A DNA stretch of 64,000 nucleotides from Tractidigestivibacter scatoligenes (lineage in GTDB: Bacteria > Actinomycetota > Coriobacteriia > Coriobacteriales > Atopobiaceae), in NCBI RefSeq assembly GCF_001494635.1, contig NZ_LOJF01000009.1:530254-594253 (forward strand), given 5' to 3'. The notes below the pieces were generated by a model, which worked only from the letters and a program-made list of their open reading frames with translations, did not search any database and was not told the DNA's origin. The translations under genes were made by a program, and so were the position numbers. Within the stretch, counting starts at the first letter, position 1, and every line of letters starts with the position of its first letter. This document shows positions 54,217 to 63,592 of the stretch, in pieces.

Positions 54217-55014
54217 TTACCTACCAAGCGGTGCAAGTAGCTTTCTCACAAGCTCGTAGTCGACCGGATTAGTCGTGAGGCCGCCTTTTTTGAACGTAGA
54301 TCCCACAATTGCTCCGTCGGCAATCTTGAACTGTTCCGCAATATCATTCGGATTAATGCCCGAGCCCGCCATCACCGGAATATTAACTACGTTCTTTACG
54401 CGCTGGATCATGTCAATCGGCGTCTCTTCGCCTGTTGTTGTTCCAGTGACAACAATCGCATCAGCCCCGGCAGCAACGGCATTCTTCGCGCTCTCCTCAA
54501 TAGGAACCTGGGAGAGAAGCATGTTGCTGTGCTTCACTTGGATGTCGCAGAGCAGCATAACGTTCTCGGCATTGAGACGCTTACGCAGATCAATCACCTT
54601 GTATGCACATGGAGTAACGATGCCGCACCAGTTAACCACCGTGTCGACAAATGCTGGCACACGAATAAAGTCGCAGCCATTTGCAACGGCGATACCTAGG
54701 CTGGCTTCGCAATCGTTAAAGGAGGCATCCACACCAACGGGAATGTTAACTTCTTTTTTAACAAGCGCCGTCGCTGCGGAAAGAGCGGCAACCTGAGTCT
54801 TCGAAATGAGCTCGGTAAACGGGCTGTCATTGGTGTTCTCAACCATCACTGCATCAACGCCACCGCGCTCAAGCGTTTTCGCATCTTCGACAGCCTGCTC
54901 CATAACCTTGTTAATGTCACCCTGATATGATGGCGAACCCGGAAGCGGCAGGCAGTGCACCATGCCGATAATAAATCCCCCGCGGACCTTTATCACATCA
55001 TTTATGCTCTTCAT
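54217..55014 (-). CDS. BtpA/SgcQ family TIM-barrel protein
   Basis: 265 residues, ATG at 55014 behind AAAGGACG. Signature IIGMVHCLPLPGSPSYQGD, GVDAVMVENTNDSPF, IPVGVDASFNDCEASLGIAVANGCDFIRVPAFVD, DIQVKHSNMLL and a phosphate-site-like end IPVMAGSGINPNDIAEQFKIADGAIVGSTFKKGG. E. coli SgcQ is in a sugar operon; cyanobacterial BtpA is a photosystem factor. The catalytic activity of the family is not established. Its place between a phosphorylase and an ADH suggests sugar phosphate chemistry. Confidence 0.88.
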   Translation of the reverse strand: MKSINDVIKVRGGFIIGMVHCLPLPGSPSYQGDINKVMEQAVEDAKTLERGGVDAVMVENTNDSPFTELISKTQVAALSAATALVKKEVNIPVGVDASFNDCEASLGIAVANGCDFIRVPAFVDTVVNWCGIVTPCAYKVIDLRKRLNAENVMLLCDIQVKHSNMLLSQVPIEESAKNAVAAGADAIVVTGTTTGEETPIDMIQRVKNVVNIPVMAGSGINPNDIAEQFKIADGAIVGSTFKKGGLTTNPVDYELVRKLLAPLGR

Positions 55015-55054
55015 CTCTCGTCCTTTCCATGGGTCTTCCCGCAAACAAGTTGCA

Positions 55055-55810
55055 TCAAACCGCCGCAAATCGCGCAAGTCCCTCAAGAGTCACCCGGCAG
55101 AGCAAATCTTCCGCCGATGTCCTTTCATCCCCTTTGAGGCTGTCCTTGAGGTTCTCCAGTACCGTTGCGACGGTAACAACACAAGCCCTTACTCCCATAA
55201 GTCGCGCAACCGTGAGAATGCAACTCGACTCCATATCAATCGCGCAGACATGAAGCCTCTTCATCTCATCAAAGGTTGAAGAGATGTCCCTCCCCTGCTC
55301 TTGGGACAGGCGCGAGTCATGCATTTGGGTGTAGAAGCCATCCATGCTGCAAGTTATCCCGTTAAGGTACCTGCGGCCATGGTCCGCGACCGTCTTGTTC
55401 ATGGCGTTGACGAGCTCGATATCGGCAACTGCAGGATACCCGCGCTCGACGTAGGTGTCACTCGTGCCATCGCGTCTCACCACTGCCGCGGGAATGATGA
55501 AATTGCCCAGCATGTCATCCAAGAGCGACATCGAGGTTCCCATTCTCACGGCAACCATCATCCCCGCTTCGTACATTTCTTCCAAAGCGATTGCCGCGGA
55601 TGGTGCACCGATTCCCGTAGAGCTCACCGTGATTGGGACACCCTTATAACTCCCCGTATATGTATTGAACTCCCGGTTAAACGCAACGTGAGTGGGGTTA
55701 TCTAAATAGCGCTTCAGGACTTCAACGCGCCAAGGGTCGCCCGAAAAGATAACGTAAGGAGCAACCGTTGTCTTCTCTGCATTCAGATAGAGCGTCGCCA
55801 TGCTAGTCAC
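55055..55810 (-). CDS. Nucleoside phosphorylase, uridine phosphorylase family
   Basis: 251 residues if started at GTG 55810 (well spaced from AAGGA); ATG 55801 is a possible alternative. Hexameric NP-I type: VIFSGDPWRVEVLKRYLDNP (phosphate-binding GDP region), SSTGIGAPSAAIALEEM, VRMGTSMSL in place of the usual RxGTxG, and the active-site end VCAIDMESSCILTVARLMGVRACVV (the DMESS motif binding ribose). It cleaves a nucleoside with phosphate to base and pentose-1-phosphate. It overlaps the kinase stop. Base specificity is not readable. Confidence 0.9.
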   Translation of the reverse strand: MTSMATLYLNAEKTTVAPYVIFSGDPWRVEVLKRYLDNPTHVAFNREFNTYTGSYKGVPITVSSTGIGAPSAAIALEEMYEAGMMVAVRMGTSMSLLDDMLGNFIIPAAVVRRDGTSDTYVERGYPAVADIELVNAMNKTVADHGRRYLNGITCSMDGFYTQMHDSRLSQEQGRDISSTFDEMKRLHVCAIDMESSCILTVARLMGVRACVVTVATVLENLKDSLKGDERTSAEDLLCRVTLEGLARFAAV

Positions 55811-56768
55811 GCATCCTTCCTATTTCGCCGCGGTTCTCCTCGAGCCTCCCGAGTAGCTCAGCTTCGTTGGGAACGGAATTGCAACAGCCGTATTGCTCGA
55901 GAACAAAGGAAGAGAGCGTTGCACCGAGCATGCAGCACTCCGCAAGGTCCTTCCCTCGCACCCAACCATACAAGAAACCGCTCATATAGGCATCTCCACC
56001 ACCTGTGGCATCAACGACATTGGGGCATGGAACAACTCCCACCGAGCCGCGTTCGATGCCGCCGTCCGGCAAGCGATGAGACCACGAAGATCCCTTCGAG
56101 CCATATGTCGTGACAATCGTATGGACTTCATCGGAGAGAATGTCCTCAATGGTCTCGAGACCGAACATCCTCTCGATGCATCGGCGCTCCGATTCGTTTG
56201 TAAAAATAATCGTCGAATGGCAAAGCAGCTTCTTTAAAAACTCCGTGGGGAACGCCGTCTCATCGGCTTTCATTCCAAATGCAACTGGGATGCCGTGCGA
56301 CTTGCACTTCTCAAAGAACTCTTCGTTATCCCGCTGCGAGGCAACCGTAATAACCCCAAGCCCAACGTCATCAAATAGTTCGTCAGACAAGGGCACAAAA
56401 TACTCCGGAGCCATTGGACCAGGATAGTAACAGGTGATGTGCTGCCCATCCGCGTCCTGGATAAGGTAGCTTGCTGAGGTAGCTTCACCTGGAATTACGG
56501 TAATCGCATCCGTGCCAACACCAGCATCTTCGAGGAAAGAGCGAAATCCATTCTCCTCCCAATCATCCCCAACCCTCAGAATCGGCTTCGCAGGAATGCC
56601 GAGCTTGCTGAGCGCATATGCAATATTAACTGAGCAACCACCGTAATATGTCTTCGTACAAGTGCTATTGGTAATGATGGATGTGTATCCCACGCGAGCA
56701 GGAGTCGAGATTTCAATCATGTGATCCATACTCACGTACCCAGACGTCAGCACGACTCGCCCGCCCAT
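55803..56768 (-). CDS. PfkB-family sugar or nucleoside kinase
   Basis: 321 residues, ATG at 56768 overlapping the hydrolase stop by one base. The ribokinase fold has YYGGCSVNIAYALSKLGIPAKPILRVGDDWEENGF and the C-terminal signature VVDATGGGDAYMSGFLYGWVRG with catalytic Asp in GGGDA. The N-terminus TSGYVSMDHMIEI lacks the usual ribose-binding N-D pair arrangement. It may phosphorylate the imported nucleoside or the pentose released from it. Confidence 0.9.
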   Translation of the reverse strand: MGGRVVLTSGYVSMDHMIEISTPARVGYTSIITNSTCTKTYYGGCSVNIAYALSKLGIPAKPILRVGDDWEENGFRSFLEDAGVGTDAITVIPGEATSASYLIQDADGQHITCYYPGPMAPEYFVPLSDELFDDVGLGVITVASQRDNEEFFEKCKSHGIPVAFGMKADETAFPTEFLKKLLCHSTIIFTNESERRCIERMFGLETIEDILSDEVHTIVTTYGSKGSSWSHRLPDGGIERGSVGVVPCPNVVDATGGGDAYMSGFLYGWVRGKDLAECCMLGATLSSFVLEQYGCCNSVPNEAELLGRLEENRGEIGRMRD

Positions 56769-57355
56769 CAAAGCACCCCTTCCTTAATTCGAGCAAACAA
56801 CTCATCCATCCCTATAACATCGCCAAGGTACTTCCGAATATCCTCAAGATGCACCTGGTTGACGACGTCAGAGTCGGTTGCCACGCACTCGCTAACAACA
56901 ATGGGCTTGTAGTCGAGGTAAAACGCGTCGGTAACCGTTGCGCGAATACAGCAATTCGTCTTCGTACCTACAACGATGACGTTATGGACATTGTTCTCAC
57001 GCAGGACAAGATCAAGATCAGTGCCAAAAAACCCTGAGTATCGACGCTTCTTGATAACGTAGTCCCTTGCGGGATCCACCTCTAGCATTGGGTCTATTTC
57101 ATCACCCCACGTGCCTTCAATACAATTTGGTCTCATCGAGGAGGCTTTCTCGTCAACCTTTCCCACCCTGTTGAAATGCTTCAGAAAGATGACGAGAATT
57201 CCAGCGTCTCTGCAAGCGTCAATGACCCTCTTCACCTTTGGAAGGATTTCCCGATTCTGCGGATAGAAGACCAATCCGTTAGGGTCCGTAAAATCTCGCA
57301 GCATATCCACGACAAGAAGGGCGCTATTGGATCTCCGCTCTGCATCCTTACCCAT
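56768..57355 (-). CDS. Isochorismatase-family cysteine hydrolase
   Basis: 195 residues, ATG at 57355 behind GAGGGGG, overlapping the permease stop by eight bases. The catalytic triad is visible: Asp17 in LLVVDMLRDF, Lys102 or 103 in YVIKKRRYSGFFGT and Cys136 in TKTNCCIRATVTDAF. Family members include nicotinamidase, N-carbamoylsarcosine amidase and ureidoacrylate hydrolase. Here it could hydrolyse an amide of the released base or, for nicotinamide riboside, nicotinamide. The exact substrate is not determined by sequence. Confidence 0.88.
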   Translation of the reverse strand: MGKDAERRSNSALLVVDMLRDFTDPNGLVFYPQNREILPKVKRVIDACRDAGILVIFLKHFNRVGKVDEKASSMRPNCIEGTWGDEIDPMLEVDPARDYVIKKRRYSGFFGTDLDLVLRENNVHNVIVVGTKTNCCIRATVTDAFYLDYKPIVVSECVATDSDVVNQVHLEDIRKYLGDVIGMDELFARIKEGVL

Positions 57356-58262
57356 TTGCGAACCCCCTCGTGCGTACATTGCGGCGCTTGGAAACCTGCA
57401 CGACTAGCAGCACGACAACCATCACAACATACGGAATCACATCGAAGAGCCCAGAAGCCGGCCCGGCATAGATGGCCAGGTTAATCGAGAGCGAGCGAGC
57501 AAAGCCGAAGAGGATTGCATACAGAGAGGACTTGAGGGGATCTCCGCGCCCGCAGTAGATGGCAGCGATTGCGACAAATCCTCTGCCTGCGGTCATACCG
57601 TTTGTATATAGCCCCAAACGCTCTGTCGAGAGGTTAATTCCTGCAAGGCCGCAAGTAAGAGCACCAATAAGAATCGCAACAATCTTGTAGAAGTTTGTCT
57701 TGAGGCCGAGCGACTTTGCTGCATCTTCATTCTCGCCGACCACGCGTACGTAAGTACCAAACTTCGTACGGTAGGAAAGCACCCACATCAGCCATATTCC
57801 AATGAAAGCAACGTACGTGAGAATGGGGTGCCCAGAAACGATTGGCCCCAAGATAGGAATCGCGTCAATTCCTGGAATGATTATCTGCAGATCAGATACG
57901 TTGAGGCTTGATAGCGAAATATTTGCGACGTTCATCCTTACCATGACAAATCCAGCAATGGCAGTCACAAGAAGGTTGAGCGCAACTCCAATAATGATTA
58001 CGTTTCCCCTGAGCGTGACGCCCATCACTGAGAAGATGGCGCCAAAAATCAGAGCCGCAAGAACACCGGCAAGGAGCCCCAAAACAAGGCTGTTCGTGAA
58101 ATAGACCGTTAGGGTCGACGCGAACGCGCCAATCCCCATCATTCCTTCAAGAGCAATGTTAAGTACATTGGCCTGATAGGCAAACACCCCTCCTATGACG
58201 CAGAGGATGATGGGGGCAGCATGGTAAACAGTGTCGTAAAGAATGCTTGCAAGCAGATCCAT
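57348..58262 (-). CDS. BMP-type ABC importer permease 2 (YufQ/NupQ-like)
   Basis: 304 residues, about 8-10 transmembrane helices. Begins LLASILYDTVYHAAPIILCVIGGVFAYQANVLNIALEGMMGIGAFAS, the signature of the second permease in nucleoside (Bmp/Nup/RnsD) importers, and has KSLGLKTNFYKIVAILIGALTCGLAGINLS. It pairs with the permease at 58265, from which it is separated by two bases. Ends in the hydrolase start. Confidence 0.9.
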   Translation of the reverse strand: MDLLASILYDTVYHAAPIILCVIGGVFAYQANVLNIALEGMMGIGAFASTLTVYFTNSLVLGLLAGVLAALIFGAIFSVMGVTLRGNVIIIGVALNLLVTAIAGFVMVRMNVANISLSSLNVSDLQIIIPGIDAIPILGPIVSGHPILTYVAFIGIWLMWVLSYRTKFGTYVRVVGENEDAAKSLGLKTNFYKIVAILIGALTCGLAGINLSTERLGLYTNGMTAGRGFVAIAAIYCGRGDPLKSSLYAILFGFARSLSINLAIYAGPASGLFDVIPYVVMVVVLLVVQVSKRRNVRTRGFANG

Positions 58263-58264
58263 CT

Positions 58265-59383
58265 CTATGCCTCCCCAGCGTTATTGTCAGACACCACACC
58301 AGCAGATGTCTGAGCTGCCGAATGCCTGCGAGAGATGCGCTTCCGCGCACGGTCCCTCAGTCCAAAACGCTCATCAAGAAGCTTCACGGCAAGGAACAGG
58401 ATGATGAGACCCTGGATTACCGTCACAATCTCCTTGGGGACGGAAGAATAGAGGTTGATGTTGTCTGCACCGGTCTTAAGGGCAGCATAGAAAATCGCTG
58501 CGATTAGGATTCCAACAGGAGAGTGGTTGCCAAGCAAGGCAATGAGCATGCCGTCCCACCCGAGGCCGGGGTCGCCGGAGAACGAAAGGGTGTAGTGATA
58601 CTGGTCGGATAGCATGTATCCCGCACCCGCAAGTCCGGCAAGTGCACCGGATATAAGCATGAGCACGATGATTTTCCGGCGAACACGCATTCCCATAGCG
58701 TCGGCAAACTCGACGTTCTTGCCCATTGCGGTTATCTCAAAGCCAAGCTTCGAGTGATTCATTACAAAGAACATAACGACAAAAGCAGCAAGCGAAATAA
58801 AGAAGAACGGGGTGAGCTTTGCGCTAGAAATACGTTGGAACATAGCCCCATCACTGATGGTGGGCGTGCAGACATATCCTGCACCCTGGTCGCGAAATAC
58901 CCCAGTAGAGAGAAACTCCAGTACTTTGGCCAATGCGTAGTTGAGCATGAGGGTAACAACCATCTCGTCAACATGGAAGTATGCCTTGAGCAGGGCAGGC
59001 ACCACCACATAAAGCATTCCGCAGACTATGCCAACCAGGAGGCACAACAGCTTTAGCATAGTGGGATCAAGTGTTGCAGGAAGGTATGCCCCGGCAATTC
59101 CTGCGAAGAAGCCGCCTAGTAAAACTGACCCCTCAACACCCATGTTGTAGATGCCAGCCTTGAAGTTCACAGCTATTGCTAGGCCAGTAAGAATGAGCGG
59201 AGCAGCGTAGTGCAGGGTAGTGAGGAAGCCCTTGGGAGTCAAGAGAGACTTGCTTATGAGAATCCAGTACGTCTCAACAGGATTCTCTCCAATGGACGCG
59301 ATTACGACACCGCCCACGACAAACGCCAGAAGGACGGGGATGAGTGAGTTGAGTATGCGTATTCCTACAGTTCTAGCCTTCAA
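58265..59383 (-). CDS. BMP-type ABC importer permease 1 (YufP/NupP-like)
   Basis: 372 residues from TTG 59383, which overlaps the ATPase stop and follows AGGGGGAAGG. A longer frame to 59464 has no homology. About 9-10 transmembrane helices; LHYAAPLILTGLAIAVNFKAGIYNMGVEGSVLLGGFFAG is typical of this family, as is GDPGLGWDGMLIALLGNHSPVGILIAAIFYAALKTGADNI. It forms the membrane channel with the other permease. Confidence 0.9.
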   Translation of the reverse strand: MKARTVGIRILNSLIPVLLAFVVGGVVIASIGENPVETYWILISKSLLTPKGFLTTLHYAAPLILTGLAIAVNFKAGIYNMGVEGSVLLGGFFAGIAGAYLPATLDPTMLKLLCLLVGIVCGMLYVVVPALLKAYFHVDEMVVTLMLNYALAKVLEFLSTGVFRDQGAGYVCTPTISDGAMFQRISSAKLTPFFFISLAAFVVMFFVMNHSKLGFEITAMGKNVEFADAMGMRVRRKIIVLMLISGALAGLAGAGYMLSDQYHYTLSFSGDPGLGWDGMLIALLGNHSPVGILIAAIFYAALKTGADNINLYSSVPKEIVTVIQGLIILFLAVKLLDERFGLRDRARKRISRRHSAAQTSAGVVSDNNAGEA

Positions 59384-60917
59384 CTTTCTCGCCTTCCCCC
59401 TGCTTGATTCCCGCCATGAGCAGACCAAGCTCTGTACTCGTTGTGTCCCTAGGAGATACCTCACCGGTTATTTGACCCTTGCACATGACGATGATCCGGT
59501 CGGAGAGACCGAGGATCTCTGTCAATTCACTTGAAATCAGAAGGACAGCGTTGCCATTGTTGCGGAAGCGAAGGATTTCCTCGTGAATCGACTCAGTTGC
59601 TCCAATGTCCACGCCTCTGGTCGGCTGACATGCGATGAGGAACTTAGGGGAAGATTCCAGCTCTCGCGCAATGATAACCTTCTGAGCATTACCTCCAGAT
59701 AGAGCACCAACTGCCCCGTCGATATCACCAACGCGAATGTCGTACTTAGAAAGCAGAGCGTCTCTCCTCGCCAAAATGGCTTTGCGATTGAGAAGGCCAT
59801 GTTTACACACAGTAGGGTCACCATGGTGGCCAGCGATACAGTTGTCGGCAACACTCATTGTTGAGCAAAGCCCGTCTTCAAAGCGGTCTTCCGGAATAAT
59901 CGCAATGCCCTCGGAGCGCAGCGAGTCGGGCCACTGGTTTGTAATGTCTTTTCCATCGAGTGTGACACTGCCTGAAGTGGTGGTCATAAGCCCTGTGAGC
60001 ACTTTTACGAGCTCTGTCTGACCGTTACCTTCAACGCCTGCGATACCAAGAACCTCCCCTTCATGCACATCGAAGGAAACGTCATGAAGGACTTCTTTGC
60101 CATACTCGTTAATAGTGGACAGGTTCTTTACTGAGAAGCAGACATTCTTCGATGGTGATGTTGTCACGTCATTATGAACAGTGAGCACCACCTCACGGCC
60201 AACCATCATCTGGGCTAGCTGCTCCTGCGAGGTATCCTTCGTCGCTATTGAGCCAACAACCTTGCCGTGCTTAATGACGGTAACAGAATCGGAGAGCTCC
60301 ATGACCTCGCGAAGCTTATGGGTAATGACAATGATTGTCTTGCCCTGCCTTTGCAATTCACGAAGGTTATCGAAGAGCTTGTCCACTTCCTGGGGTGTCA
60401 GCACGGCAGTTGGCTCATCCATGATGAGCACATCAACGTTTCTGTAGAGCATCTTGAGAATCTCAACACACTGCCTAGATCCAACAGAAATGTCTTCGAC
60501 TTTTGCGCATGCATCCAAATCGAACTTATATTTCTCTATTAAGTCAGAGACAGCCTTGATTTCCTCTTGCGTGTCGATAAGGCAAGTTCCTTTGCGGAGA
60601 ATCTCTGCCCCAAGAAGCACGTTTTCGTAGACCGTAAGGCTTGGCACAAGCTTGAAGTGCTGGTGGACCATGCCTAGCCCATGGGAGATGGCATCCGCCG
60701 GTGACTTGAAGTGTGTCTCTTCGCCTCGCAGTATTATCTTGCCACTGGTAGGCTGCAGCATGCCATAGAGCATGTTCATGAGGGTAGATTTGCCAGCGCC
60801 ATTTTCTCCAACGATGCACTTGATTTCGTTTTCCCTGACTGCAAGGTCAATGTGATCGTTGGCAACAAAGTCCCCGAACATCTTTGTGAGGCCAACTGTT
60901 TCGATAACGTTTCCCAC
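59373..60917 (-). CDS. ABC importer ATPase with two nucleotide-binding domains (nucleoside type)
   Basis: 514 residues. The first domain has GENGAGKSTLMNMLYGM, MVHQHFKLVPSLTVYENV, VGSRQCVEILKMLYRNVDVLIMDEPTAVLTPQE and ITHKL. The second has GVEGNGQTELVKVLTGL, a diverged Walker A, LSGGNAQKVIIARELESSPKFLIACQPTRGVD. This RbsA/YufO-like layout is usual in BMP-family nucleoside importers. Located between the binding protein and permease genes. Confidence 0.93.
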   Translation of the reverse strand: MGNVIETVGLTKMFGDFVANDHIDLAVRENEIKCIVGENGAGKSTLMNMLYGMLQPTSGKIILRGEETHFKSPADAISHGLGMVHQHFKLVPSLTVYENVLLGAEILRKGTCLIDTQEEIKAVSDLIEKYKFDLDACAKVEDISVGSRQCVEILKMLYRNVDVLIMDEPTAVLTPQEVDKLFDNLRELQRQGKTIIVITHKLREVMELSDSVTVIKHGKVVGSIATKDTSQEQLAQMMVGREVVLTVHNDVTTSPSKNVCFSVKNLSTINEYGKEVLHDVSFDVHEGEVLGIAGVEGNGQTELVKVLTGLMTTTSGSVTLDGKDITNQWPDSLRSEGIAIIPEDRFEDGLCSTMSVADNCIAGHHGDPTVCKHGLLNRKAILARRDALLSKYDIRVGDIDGAVGALSGGNAQKVIIARELESSPKFLIACQPTRGVDIGATESIHEEILRFRNNGNAVLLISSELTEILGLSDRIIVMCKGQITGEVSPRDTTSTELGLLMAGIKQGEGEKVEG

Positions 60918-60990
60918 GAGCGCACCACCAATCTGGGAAATTAGTACGTGGGGCGGGCACCAAAGCAGTGCGCCGCCCCACAGCGAGCCT

Positions 60991-62208
60991 TTATTTGATG
61001 TTCACGTTCGGGCACGTAGAAGGATCAAAGGTTTCGCCGTTCTGCGCGTTGACAACCTTGATCTCGCTGCCAACCTTGCCCTTCAGGTCCTCAATCTCTG
61101 CCCAGATCTCTTCCCACTTCGCCTTGCCCTCGTCCGTAGTGATTGCTTTCTGAATTTCCGTGCAATCGGTAAGACCCGTTGCACCAGAGGCAAGCGAGTA
61201 ATCCTGCAGATTGTCCATAGAGGAGAGCGATCCGTCATCGAGAGCGTCGCAAATAGTCTGGACAGGGACGTTCGTGTTCTTGAGCACAGAAGTCAGAACG
61301 TAGCCAGGTTGCTGATCATCCTTGTTGCCGTCAACCTGAATCGCGAGCTTACCAACCTCCTTGGCTTTGGAAGTGATTCCGTCACCCACGCTACCGGCGC
61401 AACCAAACACAACATTTGCTCCGTTGCCGTAATATGTGCCGGCAACTGTGGCACCACCAGCAGAATCAGTGAAGCCCGCGTCGTACTTGGCATAGTAGTC
61501 ATACGTAACGCCAAGCTTCTCCGCCTCGTAGTTGATTCCCGTGATATAGCCATAGGAGAAGACAACGATACCGGCAGAGTTGGTACCGCCAATAAACCCG
61601 CAGGCACGAGCGGTGCTAGGATCGGTGAAGCTGTAGTCTCCGCCCTTAAACAGGGTCTCGGCGTTCTCGTTCACGAGAACGGAAAGTGCGCCGGCAAGGA
61701 AGGAGGACTCGTTAAGGTCATATAGAACTGCGATGACGTTCTTGTGCTTTACCGAGCCGTCATCATTCTTGTTGGGGTTGTCGTTGAAGATAACCCACTC
61801 GGTGTCAGGATATTGGCTCGCGAGCGGCTCGGCACCACCGACACCGTTAATCAAAGCCTCGAAGTCATACGCCATGTTGAATACGATGTCATAGCCATCC
61901 TCGCCAAGCGACTCGAGGGCATCAGGGACACCGTTCGTGGGCTCAACGATTTTTACTTCCCAACCCTTGTCTTGGCCAACCTTCTGGGCCCCTTCAACAG
62001 CTGCTTGGTTGTATCCGTTGTCGTTCTTGCCGGCATCGTCACAAAGAACCGCAATGCGCTTCTTCTTGTTTTCGTCACCAGAGCTGCTGGAGCCCGAATC
62101 CGAAGTGCTCGAGTTACCACAGGCGGCAAGGCCCAAAATGGTAGCCACTGCAGCTGAGGTACCGAAGAACGAACGACGCGACATCTTCTTGTTCATGAAG
62201 TCTTGCAT
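60991..62208 (-). CDS. BMP-family substrate-binding lipoprotein
   Basis: 405 residues, ATG at 62208 behind GAGGAG. N-terminal MSRRSFFGTSAAVATILGLAACGNSS: basic start, hydrophobic core and lipobox LAAC, then a Ser/Gly linker. The mature domain, RIAVLCDDAGKNDNGYNQAAVEGAQKVGQDKGWEVKIVEP, is the Bmp/Med type that binds purine or other nucleosides. It is the first structural gene after the regulator. Confidence 0.9.
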   Translation of the reverse strand: MQDFMNKKMSRRSFFGTSAAVATILGLAACGNSSTSDSGSSSSGDENKKKRIAVLCDDAGKNDNGYNQAAVEGAQKVGQDKGWEVKIVEPTNGVPDALESLGEDGYDIVFNMAYDFEALINGVGGAEPLASQYPDTEWVIFNDNPNKNDDGSVKHKNVIAVLYDLNESSFLAGALSVLVNENAETLFKGGDYSFTDPSTARACGFIGGTNSAGIVVFSYGYITGINYEAEKLGVTYDYYAKYDAGFTDSAGGATVAGTYYGNGANVVFGCAGSVGDGITSKAKEVGKLAIQVDGNKDDQQPGYVLTSVLKNTNVPVQTICDALDDGSLSSMDNLQDYSLASGATGLTDCTEIQKAITTDEGKAKWEEIWAEIEDLKGKVGSEIKVVNAQNGETFDPSTCPNVNIK

Positions 62209-62272
62209 GGCCTTCTCCTCTTCCTCGTGCAACTACAACTTGCTGAACCCCCTACGCACATCCATGAACTCG

Positions 62273-63076
62273 TTACAGGCTCCTCCTATCCCCTTCTCCT
62301 CCATCCATGACCTGATTGATGTAGAACTTGAATTTGTCACTTCTGTAGCAGCATTTGAAGAACTCGATTGGACACTCACGCCCATGAATCTTCCCCCTGG
62401 TCACACACTCAAAGTGGAGTATCGGGGTTCCGGAACTCACCTCTAGATAGCGCGCAATCTTACCTTCCGCTAAGACCGCCTCTATTGTTCTCGTTGCCGT
62501 AGTAATTTGGCAGCCGTACTGTGAACCAAGCACGGAATAGAGTGACTCGCACGAGAAGTCATGGGCATCAATCCCTGGAAAGAGCTTGTACGGAAGATAA
62601 GTTACCGTGTGGTTTAGAGGATCATCATCCGCAAAGTAAATTCGCTCGAGTCTAAACACTCGCTCGTTATCCCCGAGCTCCAAGAGGCGTCGACGTCGCT
62701 GGTCAGCAATTTCAGTCGATGCGGATATTACATGCCTTCTCGGAGTCATTCCGAGATTAATGACATCTTGGGTACAGCTGGTAATTGAAATCAAGTTCTG
62801 CTGAATCTTATCCGACTTGACGTATGTCCCCTTGCCCTGAATTCGGTAGAGGTAATTCTCACCTACAAGTTCATCAACTGCCCGGCGTACCGTTATCCTG
62901 CTAACCCCAAACATTTCCGTAAGCTCGCGCTCGGAAGGAATCAGCTCGTTTTCCTTGTACTCTTCTTTCTCAATCTTCCTGATAATGGCGCGCTTGACAA
63001 TGTAGTACTTGGGGGCCATGGACTGGTCAGCTGCCCGTAGTCGCATTTCAAGTGGCAATTCAATAGACTGTGTCAC
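62273..63076 (-). CDS. GntR-family regulator (HutC/UTRA type)
   Basis: 267 residues, GTG at 63076 behind GGGGG. Winged HTH: YYIVKRAIIRKIEKEEYKENELIPSERELTEMFGVSRITVRRAVDELVGENYLYRIQGKGTYV. The C-terminal UTRA effector domain follows (RVFRLERIYFADDDPLNHTVTYLPYKLFPGID, ISTATRTIEAVLAEGKIARYLEVSSGTPIL-like pattern). Presumably a repressor released by a sugar or nucleoside ligand. It heads the operon, 64 bases before the binding protein. Confidence 0.92.
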   Translation of the reverse strand: MTQSIELPLEMRLRAADQSMAPKYYIVKRAIIRKIEKEEYKENELIPSERELTEMFGVSRITVRRAVDELVGENYLYRIQGKGTYVKSDKIQQNLISITSCTQDVINLGMTPRRHVISASTEIADQRRRRLLELGDNERVFRLERIYFADDDPLNHTVTYLPYKLFPGIDAHDFSCESLYSVLGSQYGCQITTATRTIEAVLAEGKIARYLEVSSGTPILHFECVTRGKIHGRECPIEFFKCCYRSDKFKFYINQVMDGGEGDRRSL

Positions 63077-63088
63077 TAACGACCCCCT

Positions 63089-63099
63089 AACATCATGTT
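63089..63099. promoter_or_regulatory. Operator candidate before gntR-like gene
   Basis: AACATCATGTT is a perfect 5-1-5 palindrome 12 bases upstream of the GTG start, next to an AT-rich stretch (63110-63120) that could be the promoter. Position suggests autoregulation. The match is short. Confidence 0.35.
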
Positions 63100-63131
63100 G
63101 TCATATCCAGTTAAAAATACTATCGGCACCT

Positions 63132-63592
63132 TCAAGCCAGCATGGTGTTTGCGCCGCGACGAGTCAGCTTTGCTCCGTGAGCGGTAATACCAGTGAATCT
63201 ACCTGCGCCAATACTTCCGGAGAGCACCCGCACAAATGAAACTGGATACCCGGAACCGCTTCGCCCGTTGCTTGCTAAATGGTTTAGGCCCATTAGATTG
63301 CAAGTCCCTTTCGCGCCAATGACCAATGGTAAAGTGATGATGAAGTCCATACTACGAGAGAGCTCTCGTTTGGTTTCCATCGCCATGGCTCCGGGCTCAG
63401 GGTCAATGAAAACAGGCGCCCTTAGCTCGCGATAAGCTTCGTAGGGAGCTCCGCTTCTTCATGCGACCAGACCCCTTCGCTGGCCTCCGCTTCAATTATC
63501 TCAAGAGCATCCTTTTTTGAATGCGACTCGTCACCGTAGATTAGCTCTTCGAGACGATTGCATACCTCGTGGTGTGGCGTCACGGTGGCCAC
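63132..63592 (-). pseudogene. Decayed coding fragments
   Basis: On the minus strand, 63592-63422 reads ATVTPHHEVCNRLEELIYGD and continues through HSKKDALEIIEAEASEGVW to a TAA stop. A second frame, 63386-63132, reads METKRELSRSMDFIITLPLV and continues with GAKGTCNLMGLNHLASNG to a TGA stop. Each looks protein-like but lacks a proper start. They could be one broken gene or two. No family is assigned with confidence. The rest of 63593-63923 shows nothing recognisable. Confidence 0.3.
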
